Source of the DNA: Postechiella sp039985655
GTDB lineage: Bacteria > Bacteroidota > Bacteroidia > Flavobacteriales > Flavobacteriaceae
Reading direction: 5' to 3'
NCBI GenBank assembly: GCA_039985655.1
Contig: JBDWSF010000018.1
Span: 544,952-608,951 of the forward strand
DNA: 64,000 nucleotides
Position 1 is the first letter of the stretch, and each line of letters begins with the position of its first letter. A model generated the notes under the pieces. The model was not told the origin of the DNA. It ran no database searches and saw only the letters and a list, made by a program, of their open reading frames with translations. Both the position numbers and the translations under genes were made by a program. Shown one piece after another: positions 53,529 through 63,678 of the stretch.

Positions 53529-56500
53529 TTAATTTTTTATATCTTTTAATAAATCTACTTGTAAACCCGCCCCGATACCTCCAAGAGGTGTTCTTCTATG
53601 AACACTTAAAGAAACACCCAAACTACTTAAACTATTAGGGTCTTTTGGAAGTAACATTATTTGTCCTCCTAAGTAACTTGTGCCAGATAATAAATAGTGG
53701 CTTCCAATAGCGGAGAAAGGTAAGCTTTCAGTGGCAAGTCTCAAACTTTTATCAGAAGTATATTTTATATTAAGCCATCCATTGAATTTATTTGATGGGT
53801 GATTATCTGTGCTAACAAACCCCTCAGTTCGAAGAGAATAATTTGAACCATCAAATGTCACCATAGCGTTTAAAGTAAACCTACCTGCTATTGCCTCTGC
53901 TCCTGGTTTTCCTTTATTAAGAAAAGAACTCCAACCTTTTACTCCTCCTCCAATATCCCATCCTGAATAACTAAAAAATTGGTCAATTTTGTATGGATGA
54001 TTTATAGAAGCAGCTGTAATTGTTACTGCATCTAGTTGTTGAACTTCAAAAACTTTAACTAAATGCCCTGGGTCTACATCCGATTTTAAAATGCCTCCCC
54101 CTACATAAGTGCCATATCCCTGTGACGCCATTATATCTAATGCTTGGTCATAACTTATTCCAGCATCTTCGGCTAAAGTCCATGCACTATCACCAGCTTC
54201 AGCTGTCCATGTACCATCACCATTATCTATCCAAAATGGAGAACCTCCGTCAGGGTCAATAGCTGATATTGGATTATTCGCCATTCCTAAATATGGGCTG
54301 TGATGAACACCTTTAGGGTCAGTTGTCAGCCACCTCCCAATCCTGCTATCCCACAATCGTAACTCAAAAGCCTCCTTCCCAGTCTCTTGGTCTTTCTCCT
54401 GTCCTTGATAGGCATATCTATAACTGTTCTTTCCATTTTCCCTATTCGGCATCGGCATACCAAATGGATAGTAATCCGTATTTACTATAGCTACAGCTGT
54501 ACTACCAGATCGTTCTACAACCGCCCTTACATTACCTAAATGGTCGGTTAATTGGTAAACACTACTACCTCCAGTTCCTGTTAGGTCTCGAGTATAAACT
54601 CCTAAACGACTTGCTCCATAAATGGTATGTTCTTTAACCACTCCATCTCGATAAATTGCTAAGGATGTCCCTGCGGCATCTCTAACATAATGTTCGGTAT
54701 AATCTAAACCACTATTGTCTGTTTTGTAGGCTTCTTTCTTTACACGATGCCCTTTGTCGTTATAAAAGAACTTAACCAAAGATACATTATCTTTTTTAAT
54801 TTCTGTAACGAGTCCGCTAGCGTTATAAATATATTCTATATCTTCTGCAACATTTTTTGTAAGTTGTCCTATGGCGTTATATTCGTAATTATTACCGTCT
54901 TGATCTTCTATATCGTCTGCATCAGGTATAGTCCCTGCGGCATCGTCTACGCGTAATAACTGGTTGGGTTTATCGTCTTTATAGGTGTAATTTAAATAAT
55001 CCATGGTATTATTTCCACCATTATCATTCTTATTACGGTTAAGGGTTCTTATGTTTCCATTGGCATCGTAAGTAATATCAAATACATTATAATCGCCAGA
55101 TTGGAAATCGCTTAATGCACCTGTTTGTATTTTAGCCGTTACTGCTGTATTGGCATCTGGTTTTGCTTGAAATCCATGAGCAAACGTAATACTATTTGTG
55201 GCTATAAGATCTTTATTAACGGCTATATATTGGTCTTTATCAAAAATATTTATTTTTAATCCATCTCCTGGAGTATCAGCGTATTCTCCATATATAGCAT
55301 CTGTTAACCAATTGTTTTGGTTATAGTAATAGCTAAAGGTTTCTTCAGCATCTCCAAAGGCTTTATTATTCCATCGAATGCCTTTTATATTACCATTAAA
55401 TTGGTCTTTACCATAGGTTTCTGTGTTTATATTGGTTCTTTCGGTACGTGCATAATCATGACTATGGTAATCTATTTGCATACCAAACAAATCGTTATTA
55501 TCGCCTCCTGGGTCCTTTCCTGCGGTTAAACTTGGGTGATTAATAGATTTTAATTGTCCGTTAAGGTTATACACATAATCGATGCCTTGTAAAGCTGCTC
55601 CTGTATTATTTAATGGGGCTAATTCTACACGTTTTAATGCGCCTGTTTCGTAATATTTATAGTTGGCATGGGTTGTAAAACTATTAGCTAATCCTGTTGT
55701 TGATGTTTCAACTTTTATAAGACTGTTGTCTATAGGGTCATAAGTATAATGGTGTACAAAATGTTCGTCTATATTATTTTTTTGAAAATCGACCTCGGTT
55801 ACTGCTCCCGTTATTGGGTCGTATTTATAATCGATGGTTTTAGCACCTAAATCGTTTATATATTGTACTATCCATTCTACGCGTCCATAGATATCATAAC
55901 TATACCATGTGGTGGTGGTTTCGGGTGCTTTTGTATAAGTTACTGCTACATTTCCTGCTAAAAACCTTGCTTGATACGCTTCTTCTTCCTGCGTTGTTAG
56001 ATTTAAATCGTCTATGGCTTGTGTAAATGTTTTGATAGGAATCTCTTGATTAGTTGGGATTTCCTGATCATCATACACAGTAAATTGTTGCTCTCTTTTA
56101 CTTGTTAATGTAAATGTAGAACTGTCGGGATCTAAATCATCATCAAAAACACCTACTGCTACACCACTCTCTATTGGCCTTCCTAAATCGTCGTAATTGG
56201 TATATGAAAACTCTCCTGCTAAAACTTGTTTAGAGTTTTGTGAAAAACGTATTTGCCCATCTTTACGGTATATAAACCATGCTTCGCCTTCATCAGGACT
56301 TTTAGTATACGTTAATTGCCCTAATCCATTATATTGATATTCTGTTTTTAATTTGTTTAATGGTTGGTACGAAGCGGTTAAGCGTCCTGCTTCATCATAT
56401 TCGTTTAAACTGTAGTCGTAATAATTTTCATTACATGTTATGGTAATTGGTGTCTGTGGATCATAACTATCTAAATTAGTAATAGATATTCTATAAAAAC

Positions 56501-57980
56501 CAGGGTCTAGAGTCGTTGTAGTCTCTGTTACTAATGTTTCAGTTCTTAAATCGAAAACCTCTGTAGTAATACCTGATACGGGATTATCAATAGCAAACCC
56601 CTCTGTTCCTACAGGAACATGTACATCTACAAACCCTTGCTCTCTTATGGTAATGGTTACTTCTCTAGATACTGATGCGCCTACACGTGCTGCTGCTAAG
56701 GTTTTTCCATCGAAATCTGTAAATACAACAGCTTCGTAGCCGTGCACGTCTCTACTTACTGTTTTCATTATTTTTCTAGTATCGCTAACCGCATAAGTAG
56801 GATCGTTAAAAGCACCTGCTTGTGTGAGTTCGTTTCCTGCTGGCATAGAAAAGGTATAACCTTGTAGCCAGGTATCATCATCGTCTACATCGCCATCATT
56901 ATCGGTATCTGTTTTATTCCCTCCTATGGTTTTTAATACTGCTCCTGGATTAAGCTCACTGTATATCGTTCTGGAATATGGACGAGACGTAACGTCTTGA
57001 TAGCTGTTTCCCGCTTCGAAGGTATCATCATTAGAGGGACTATAGTACCAGCCTAATCTGTTAGAAGAAGAAGAAGCAGGACTTGGATTTAATGTTTTAT
57101 CTACACCATTATCTATCCCCTCAAAATCATCAATATCATAATTAGTACCAATGAAGTCTGATTTATAATCAAACGTCCCTCCCAAATTATTAATAGGGGC
57201 ACTTAAGGTACTTAGTGCTGGCCTGCCTTGAGTATCGTACAGTGTACTTGACACCCATGTTCGATTATTTTTTATATCAACTGTTTGATTCTGTATGCTT
57301 TTACCTAATTCATTAAAATAAGCTTTAGAGCTTGCCTTTAGAGTTTCGTTTATATCATAGCTTTTTGAAGTAATTGTGTTCATATAAACACTTTGAACAA
57401 TACTAACATACACCGATCCTGAAGCAAAACACCAATCTCCATTAGTGTTTTGCGCCCGAATGTAATATGTACCACTAGATAATGGGAGCGGGTAAATTTG
57501 ATTATTATCTTCTGAATTATAAGTGGTATCCTCACCAGAATCGCTCGTTTGCCAATACCATGTAATTCCAGTTTCAGGACCAGAAGAAGAACGTTGTAAC
57601 GTTGGTACTCCATTGATAATACTAAATATTGGGTCTTCTGGAATATATGCGACCACTACGCCAAGGTATGCATATTGAGTATCTCCATTATTATCTACAT
57701 ATTCGACTTCTACGCTATTAAATTCATCTGCAAAATCCCATATAATATCAGCTGTAGTTGACGCTCCACCTCCTACTACTATTGTTCCTCCAGGATACCA
57801 TCCAACTATGTGATCTATTTCTCCACTTGGATCGTCCAAATAGTAAGATTTCGACTCGTCAATAAATGCTTCATCAGGACCTATTATGGAAACATTTTGA
57901 GAAGATAATGTGGTTGCCTTTAAAATACAAAACAATAAAAGCAAGATACCAAAAGTTGTATTTTTATAATGTTTAATCAT
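53529..57980 (-). CDS. Rhs repeat protein with Rhs core and variable C-terminus
   Basis: A 1483-residue secreted protein (signal peptide ending about residue 28, TTLSSQN). The N-terminal part is Ig-like (about 30-190), then comes a segment like DUF6443 (DINETLKASSKAYFNELGK). A YD/Rhs shell follows (about 520-1250: YDEAGRLTASYQPLNKLKTE, YNGLGQLTYTKSPDEGEAW). The Rhs core motif is AYQGQEKDQETGKEAFELRLWDSRIGRWLTTDP, then MANNPISAIDPDGG. After that come a LysM-like segment and a unique C-terminal domain of about 170 residues. In Rhs proteins the C-terminus is commonly the effector. No toxin family is recognised. Confidence 0.9.
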   Translation of the reverse strand: MIKHYKNTTFGILLLLFCILKATTLSSQNVSIIGPDEAFIDESKSYYLDDPSGEIDHIVGWYPGGTIVVGGGASTTADIIWDFADEFNSVEVEYVDNNGDTQYAYLGVVVAYIPEDPIFSIINGVPTLQRSSSGPETGITWYWQTSDSGEDTTYNSEDNNQIYPLPLSSGTYYIRAQNTNGDWCFASGSVYVSIVQSVYMNTITSKSYDINETLKASSKAYFNELGKSIQNQTVDIKNNRTWVSSTLYDTQGRPALSTLSAPINNLGGTFDYKSDFIGTNYDIDDFEGIDNGVDKTLNPSPASSSSNRLGWYYSPSNDDTFEAGNSYQDVTSRPYSRTIYSELNPGAVLKTIGGNKTDTDNDGDVDDDDTWLQGYTFSMPAGNELTQAGAFNDPTYAVSDTRKIMKTVSRDVHGYEAVVFTDFDGKTLAAARVGASVSREVTITIREQGFVDVHVPVGTEGFAIDNPVSGITTEVFDLRTETLVTETTTTLDPGFYRISITNLDSYDPQTPITITCNENYYDYSLNEYDEAGRLTASYQPLNKLKTEYQYNGLGQLTYTKSPDEGEAWFIYRKDGQIRFSQNSKQVLAGEFSYTNYDDLGRPIESGVAVGVFDDDLDPDSSTFTLTSKREQQFTVYDDQEIPTNQEIPIKTFTQAIDDLNLTTQEEEAYQARFLAGNVAVTYTKAPETTTTWYSYDIYGRVEWIVQYINDLGAKTIDYKYDPITGAVTEVDFQKNNIDEHFVHHYTYDPIDNSLIKVETSTTGLANSFTTHANYKYYETGALKRVELAPLNNTGAALQGIDYVYNLNGQLKSINHPSLTAGKDPGGDNNDLFGMQIDYHSHDYARTERTNINTETYGKDQFNGNIKGIRWNNKAFGDAEETFSYYYNQNNWLTDAIYGEYADTPGDGLKINIFDKDQYIAVNKDLIATNSITFAHGFQAKPDANTAVTAKIQTGALSDFQSGDYNVFDITYDANGNIRTLNRNKNDNGGNNTMDYLNYTYKDDKPNQLLRVDDAAGTIPDADDIEDQDGNNYEYNAIGQLTKNVAEDIEYIYNASGLVTEIKKDNVSLVKFFYNDKGHRVKKEAYKTDNSGLDYTEHYVRDAAGTSLAIYRDGVVKEHTIYGASRLGVYTRDLTGTGGSSVYQLTDHLGNVRAVVERSGSTAVAIVNTDYYPFGMPMPNRENGKNSYRYAYQGQEKDQETGKEAFELRLWDSRIGRWLTTDPKGVHHSPYLGMANNPISAIDPDGGSPFWIDNGDGTWTAEAGDSAWTLAEDAGISYDQALDIMASQGYGTYVGGGILKSDVDPGHLVKVFEVQQLDAVTITAASINHPYKIDQFFSYSGWDIGGGVKGWSSFLNKGKPGAEAIAGRFTLNAMVTFDGSNYSLRTEGFVSTDNHPSNKFNGWLNIKYTSDKSLRLATESLPFSAIGSHYLLSGTSYLGGQIMLLPKDPNSLSSLGVSLSVHRRTPLGGIGAGLQVDLLKDIKN

Positions 57981-58047
57981 CGTTTTTAGATTTTAGTTTA
58001 TAGTGCCATTCTCGAAAAAAGGCTTTATTTTTTTTATTAAAAATCAT

Positions 58048-61000
58048 CTATTGTTCTTCTTGGTAGCTGTATTCGTTTTCCGAAACTTTTTTGAAACCTC
58101 CAGTACCCACACTTGTTACACCATTATCAAAGTCTTCTACTTCGGTGTAAGAGAACTCCAACCTGCCTTGGGAATCATATTCAAACATAGAAGCAAGCCC
58201 ACTATTACCTATAATATACCAGAGTTCGTCCCACTCGTTATAGACGTAACTAGTCATGGACGAGGCTATGGGGTGGAGGCGGAAGTCGTCTAACTCTATA
58301 GTGCCACTCGTACTGGTAATAGCAATATTTGTACTACTTGTTGGGATCGTTATATAATCATTTAATAGCACCCAATTATCCGTTTGTACTTCCTCGTTTG
58401 TACTAAACGGTATTGATGTCCCATTATTTATTTTTATTCCAACATTATTTTGTTGACCATTTCGAACCCAAACAGATATTTTAAATTTTGCTTTTGTGCC
58501 TATTCTATTTAAATTTTGAGGTAATTGTACTTCAAAAGCATTTTGATTTACATCTACGTTTACAACATACTGCCCAGTGTGGGCATCAGAAACAATACTA
58601 GATCTGCTACTTGGTGATTTTACTTGTCCATCAAAATAAGTTTCGCTATCATCTGCAAAATATTCTGCTCCAGAATAGTACATTTCGGTGTATGCTGCGT
58701 TTGATACTGTTAATATTTTACTGTTATTATCACACATTTTTGTGGAAGCGTAATTATTGTTAATATCTTTAACTTCAAGCGGCATGGAAAAATGATCGTA
58801 TTGGGTTGTGGTGGATATGTTTTTCCATTCAGAATTGGTTTGTGATATATTTGGCCCAACTGTCCACACAAAATTCTCGTCATCTTGGGCAGGTTCTGCA
58901 TTAGTAAAACCATCTAAAGTCCCATCATCATTTAGGCTACCATTCCAAATAAAACTTTTGTGTTTACGCCAGATTTTTTGCTCCTCATCTCCTTGTGCAG
59001 GTGATGATAAATCTCCTTTGTAATCCGTATAAGTCCAATCGTTATTCCATGTGGTAATACCTACACCAGTCTCTTTCCATTCCGTTCCTACTTTTAGATA
59101 GGTTTTGGTCATGGCTTCTTGGGTTAGCATGTTTTTGTTAGTATTTATATCGACTTTACTTCCCATACCATAACCATCAGAAAGATTATCGTTATTTAAA
59201 TCTTCTTCTCCCGAATATTCCAAAACGCTATAAGCTGGTATTAATTCTGTTTTAAACTCGTTACCCTTGCTATTTTTGGTTGTGGTTTCTAATACTTGAC
59301 CAGTTAAAAAATCATGTTTATTAAATGTTCTTGTACTTGTAAAACCGCTTTGAGTTGTTGTAACACTTTCTAAAACACTTGGATAATTAATTTTACTAGT
59401 AGAGCTTACAGCGAAACTCTCTACACCATCTTTATTAATGCGTTTGTAACTCTTATGAGATTCTTGAGTGACTCCTATTTCTCCATCTGTGTCTAAACTT
59501 GTTTTGTAATTATTAATGCTTTTATTTAATAATTGCCCTTTAGTATTATAACTTTTTATAGATAGCATACGCCCTATATTGCCCAAACTATTATGTAAGG
59601 TGTATTTATTAGCCATGACACTTCCATTTTGAAATGCTTCATTTTGATTCTCTTCGACCTTAAAAGCTTCTCCTAAACTAAATATGACACCATTAATAGC
59701 ATAAAAAGGTTCTAGAGTACCAAACTCATAAGCTGTACTTCCTAATTCATTACCATTTCCATCTTTATTTATCATTTTAACATGCCCATATGTTACCATT
59801 GGTGGTGGTAATTCTGATACGTAAGGAATACCTCTGGGATCGTCAGATGGTGCATAAGAAGTTATTCCAGAAATCTTACCTGTATTAGGGTTTGTATAAA
59901 CATATTCTGATCTAGCAATATCTTTAACACCATTATTTATAGTGATTCTTTGTGTACGAATACCTCCTCCTTCTTTTCCGTTTAAATCAGAATCTGTATA
60001 TAGTGGATGTCGGTTGTTTTTTATTTTTAAATTACTATAACAAGATAAATAAGAATTACAAAGGCAATTAGTTTGAGTAGTAAAAGAAATATTATCATCT
60101 AAACCTTCAGTGTCATCTGTTGTTTGTAAAATTAATTTGTTACCGGTAATATTAGTAATCATTAGAGGAGTATTAAATTCTACTGGACTTAAATAATCAA
60201 CTTCTGTGCAATCATCCCAATAATCATTAATTTGGCTTTTTGTAAATGAGAAAAAAGTGGTTCTTCCAATCTTAAAAAAATCTGTAAGTACTGAATTATC
60301 ATTAAAAGTGATTTCGACAGTATTCCCAGTCTTAGAGACACTAATATCTTCAAAATATTTAGATTCATAACTAGCTGCTTCAGCATAATAAGAATCTTTT
60401 TCATAACTAATTTTAATTTTACCTCCTGTTGGCGTTTGTATTTCATTTAAGCTCCAAACATGGGGAGCAAAATGATAGCCCCAATCATCTATATAATCTT
60501 TATTGTAAGTTGTTGATGGACTCTGGTAAGAAAACTTATAAGGCGGCACTAATTCAATACCTTGCTTTCCTTTAGAACTAACTTCTTTTAAAGTAAGACG
60601 TCCATTACCTATTGCTTGAGAGTTTGATGTATTTTGCGCTAAAGTATAATCGTGAGTGAATTCTATGATTTGTTGCGCTTTATTTTCTATATCTAATCCA
60701 TCTATGTCATAAATATCTAAAACGTTTTGATGTTGATGAATATCAAACTCTTTTAACTCTATTGGATTATTATATAAGTCTTGTAAATTAGAGTTGTTTA
60801 AGTTTGCGCATGCTTCGTGACCTCCAGCCGCTTCGTGATTACAAATATTGATATTTGTATATCCTGTATTAAAATGATAGTAACCTTTAATTGTATTGGT
60901 TATATTACCTCTCGTTTTATCAATAAGTGAAGTGCTTTTATTATCTAAAAGAATAATTTTCATCAACCTTAAGGTTGAGTTTTCTTCAGCATCAAAATAC

Positions 61001-63408
61001 TTTATGGTTGACTTATTACCTCTATAATAATCAACATTCATTTGCCAGACTGCCCCATTTCCTTCAGCTGTTGCAATAGAAGGCAGTGTTACTAGGTCTC
61101 CTGTATCATTATAAAATTGATCTGTAGGACTAGCAAATAATGATTTATTAAAAATTCCCTCTTGTGAGGTAATAATATCAGCATAAGTATTAATATTAAA
61201 AGTTCCGCTTAAGTGTTTTTGATTATAAATTTGGGATGGTTTTGATTTACTATCGCTTCTTAATTCTTTAACAAATAAAGCTGTATGTGTACGTGTTTTT
61301 ATAGCATCTAAATAATAGATTTGTTTACGTCCCCAGGCATAAGAATATCTGTTATCACCTTCTTCATTTTCATCTACAATATACCCTTCACTTGGTGTTC
61401 TCCATGTGTAACCATCAGACCATTTACCATAATCGAAAGCCACCCAATAGCCGTAATCATTTTCGTCTACTTTACCATTATTATTATTATCTATATAGTC
61501 AGGCCCAGTTATAGCTGTAATTAACCAATGTGTAGCATAAGGCTTTGTTTTTTGGATTTCAAAAAAGTTTTCATCTTCTACTCCATTTTCATCTTCATCT
61601 TTAAAATTTTTATAAAAAGATTCATAATTGTATACAGGTAAAGAATAATGATAGGTTCTTCCATCTGATGTCGTTATTTGGTAAGCGCCAATTCCATCAT
61701 CTAAAAAAGTGTTTGTATCTGAGCGGTCTAATTTAATTTCTGCATTTAAATTGTTAAACTCTCTTGCATCAAGAAAATTAAAAATAGTGCTTGTATTACC
61801 ACTAGAATAACTATCTCGTATTTCTTTATTTGTAAAGGTTTCGATATAATTCCCTTCTCTTTTTTTTGCTTCGTAAGTATTCGTTAAACTATTATCATTA
61901 TTAAAGTTACCTGCGTCGTTTGTTACAAAAGCATCCATTATATGATCACTATGTAATGATTGTAAAAATCCCTCATTGATATTTGTACGTTCCATTCTTA
62001 AAAATGAACTATAAGCATTATCAAAAGTGAAATTTAGCTTCTTAATGGCATCTCTATTCACATTGATTCCACTAGATGCCGGCGTATTATATTCTGAAAG
62101 ATCGTGATTTAAATATCCCATATAAAGATCATCTTCGTTTTGTTCTCCTCTACCACGTGCAGATAAATTTAACTCTGAGTGTATATAAGGTTTTAATGAT
62201 CCTGATAAACCTTGCGCACTAACCGAATAATTATCATAATTAGGTAGTATTAAATTATTCTTGTCTACTTGATCTAGATTATTTAGAAGCTGATCGACAT
62301 CCATAGAATTATTATATTTTGGAAATACATTTACATCCATAAAGTTATTTTCATATAATAACCTCGATAAATTAGAAGAATTTGAATAAGGCTTTAACTT
62401 ATTAGCAGCAATAGGGTTTAAAATTCCAGATGTGTATAAATTATTATATTTATATAAAGAATATTTTATATGTTGATGACTATAACTTATATAAAAAATA
62501 TAGCCCGGTATAAAAAAACCTCCTGAGGATGTTTCGACATTATACTCTCCTTCGGAAACCCCATTATTAGAAAATGAAATTCCCATACCAACACCATTTG
62601 CACTAGCATTTACTGAGACTCCGTTAGAGCTAAAATTAATCCCTAAACTCGTACTATACTTAGATATAGAAACCCCTCCAGATAGACCAGAATTATAGTT
62701 ATAGTTTAGACCTACTCCTATGCTACTACTACTTCCAATTCTCATTCCATAACCAATACCAACTCCATTTGTTCCAATACTCACCTGTCTATAACCAATA
62801 TTTGCTCCATTTGTTCCTACACTCGCATTAAATCCAGATCCCCCAACGGATAAACTAGCTCCATTGGTACCTATACTACCTCCAATAGAAGCACCATTTT
62901 CGCCTCCTAAACCAATACTTGCAGAAACATAACCGCCTAATGATTGATTAGAACCCCAAGATAAACCTAAACCAACATTGACTCCTCCACCTAAGGTAAC
63001 TCCCGCACCAAAACTATAATAATTTTCTGTCCATCCTTCATCATAAAAAAACTCGTTAACATTGGTTTTTCCCCAATCATCTGGATACCCATTAACACCT
63101 CTATTTATTGCTCCAGGATTTAAAGACCAGCCTAAGCCTACCCACGACGCTTCTTGTTCTCCTGCAATTCCTGCATGATAAGATAAACTTATAGGATACC
63201 CACCTTCAGGAGATGGTATATTTAGTAATGGCAACACATAACTTAAATCGCCTGTTACAAGGTTTACCATATCAGTAGCATCAACAGGTTCAAAACTAGC
63301 AGCTTCTGGCGCATTTGGCCCTTGCGCATTAATAGTTGTAATACATAAACTAAACAGAAGTATCGTAAAGGTTATACATAATTGTTTTGGTGTTTTTTTG
63401 TTTATCAT
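58048..63408 (-). CDS. Large SpvB/Rhs-like secreted protein (N-terminal partner)
   Basis: A 1786-residue protein with signal peptide (MINKKTPKQL...TTINAQ). The start of the mature part, MVNLVTGDLSYVLPLLNIPSPEGGYPISLSYHAGI, is typical of Bacteroidetes SpvB/Rhs-type proteins. Residues about 134-285 are a Gly-rich array of short SIGTNG-type repeats. The central part contains scattered YD-like elements and the end has FEYDSQGRLEFSYTEVEDF. It lacks the Rhs core motif, which is in the next gene 67 bases downstream. The pair therefore looks like a split Rhs/TcB-TcC-type arrangement. Function is unknown. Confidence 0.85.
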   Translation of the reverse strand: MINKKTPKQLCITFTILLFSLCITTINAQGPNAPEAASFEPVDATDMVNLVTGDLSYVLPLLNIPSPEGGYPISLSYHAGIAGEQEASWVGLGWSLNPGAINRGVNGYPDDWGKTNVNEFFYDEGWTENYYSFGAGVTLGGGVNVGLGLSWGSNQSLGGYVSASIGLGGENGASIGGSIGTNGASLSVGGSGFNASVGTNGANIGYRQVSIGTNGVGIGYGMRIGSSSSIGVGLNYNYNSGLSGGVSISKYSTSLGINFSSNGVSVNASANGVGMGISFSNNGVSEGEYNVETSSGGFFIPGYIFYISYSHQHIKYSLYKYNNLYTSGILNPIAANKLKPYSNSSNLSRLLYENNFMDVNVFPKYNNSMDVDQLLNNLDQVDKNNLILPNYDNYSVSAQGLSGSLKPYIHSELNLSARGRGEQNEDDLYMGYLNHDLSEYNTPASSGINVNRDAIKKLNFTFDNAYSSFLRMERTNINEGFLQSLHSDHIMDAFVTNDAGNFNNDNSLTNTYEAKKREGNYIETFTNKEIRDSYSSGNTSTIFNFLDAREFNNLNAEIKLDRSDTNTFLDDGIGAYQITTSDGRTYHYSLPVYNYESFYKNFKDEDENGVEDENFFEIQKTKPYATHWLITAITGPDYIDNNNNGKVDENDYGYWVAFDYGKWSDGYTWRTPSEGYIVDENEEGDNRYSYAWGRKQIYYLDAIKTRTHTALFVKELRSDSKSKPSQIYNQKHLSGTFNINTYADIITSQEGIFNKSLFASPTDQFYNDTGDLVTLPSIATAEGNGAVWQMNVDYYRGNKSTIKYFDAEENSTLRLMKIILLDNKSTSLIDKTRGNITNTIKGYYHFNTGYTNINICNHEAAGGHEACANLNNSNLQDLYNNPIELKEFDIHQHQNVLDIYDIDGLDIENKAQQIIEFTHDYTLAQNTSNSQAIGNGRLTLKEVSSKGKQGIELVPPYKFSYQSPSTTYNKDYIDDWGYHFAPHVWSLNEIQTPTGGKIKISYEKDSYYAEAASYESKYFEDISVSKTGNTVEITFNDNSVLTDFFKIGRTTFFSFTKSQINDYWDDCTEVDYLSPVEFNTPLMITNITGNKLILQTTDDTEGLDDNISFTTQTNCLCNSYLSCYSNLKIKNNRHPLYTDSDLNGKEGGGIRTQRITINNGVKDIARSEYVYTNPNTGKISGITSYAPSDDPRGIPYVSELPPPMVTYGHVKMINKDGNGNELGSTAYEFGTLEPFYAINGVIFSLGEAFKVEENQNEAFQNGSVMANKYTLHNSLGNIGRMLSIKSYNTKGQLLNKSINNYKTSLDTDGEIGVTQESHKSYKRINKDGVESFAVSSTSKINYPSVLESVTTTQSGFTSTRTFNKHDFLTGQVLETTTKNSKGNEFKTELIPAYSVLEYSGEEDLNNDNLSDGYGMGSKVDINTNKNMLTQEAMTKTYLKVGTEWKETGVGITTWNNDWTYTDYKGDLSSPAQGDEEQKIWRKHKSFIWNGSLNDDGTLDGFTNAEPAQDDENFVWTVGPNISQTNSEWKNISTTTQYDHFSMPLEVKDINNNYASTKMCDNNSKILTVSNAAYTEMYYSGAEYFADDSETYFDGQVKSPSSRSSIVSDAHTGQYVVNVDVNQNAFEVQLPQNLNRIGTKAKFKISVWVRNGQQNNVGIKINNGTSIPFSTNEEVQTDNWVLLNDYITIPTSSTNIAITSTSGTIELDDFRLHPIASSMTSYVYNEWDELWYIIGNSGLASMFEYDSQGRLEFSYTEVEDFDNGVTSVGTGGFKKVSENEYSYQEEQ

Positions 63409-63678
63409 AATGTTTGTATTCTCATTAGTGGGTTCTTGTCTTTACTTCGGCTATGCTTAGCATAAACTTTGGAATGACAAAAAAGGTTATTTTAGGTGCC
63501 AATTTTTTATTTAATAGTTACTACTGTTCTCTAAACAGAGCGCTATTTACAATGGTATTTTCGTTTTTATTTAACAGGTTGCTTCGGTCTTTCATCCCTC
63601 GCAATGACGTTGTCGTTTTGTTTTTACAGTTTCTAATTCTACATATTGCCACGTCGCAAAAAGCACCTCGCCATGATG
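63409..63678. repeat. Dispersed-repeat remnants upstream of the Rhs locus
   Basis: Read on the minus strand, two dispersed repeat forms are visible: CGTCATTGCGAGGGATG...GAAGCAA (about 63575-63615) and GTCATTCC with the palindrome TATGC-T-AGCATA (about 63450-63480). They resemble common flavobacterial intergenic repeats. A plus-strand frame across them is not credible. Confidence 0.55.

Noticed and set aside
58003..58293. Plus-strand frame over the 3' end of the large Rhs-like gene
   Set aside because: Almost entirely antisense to the real coding region and without its own signals.
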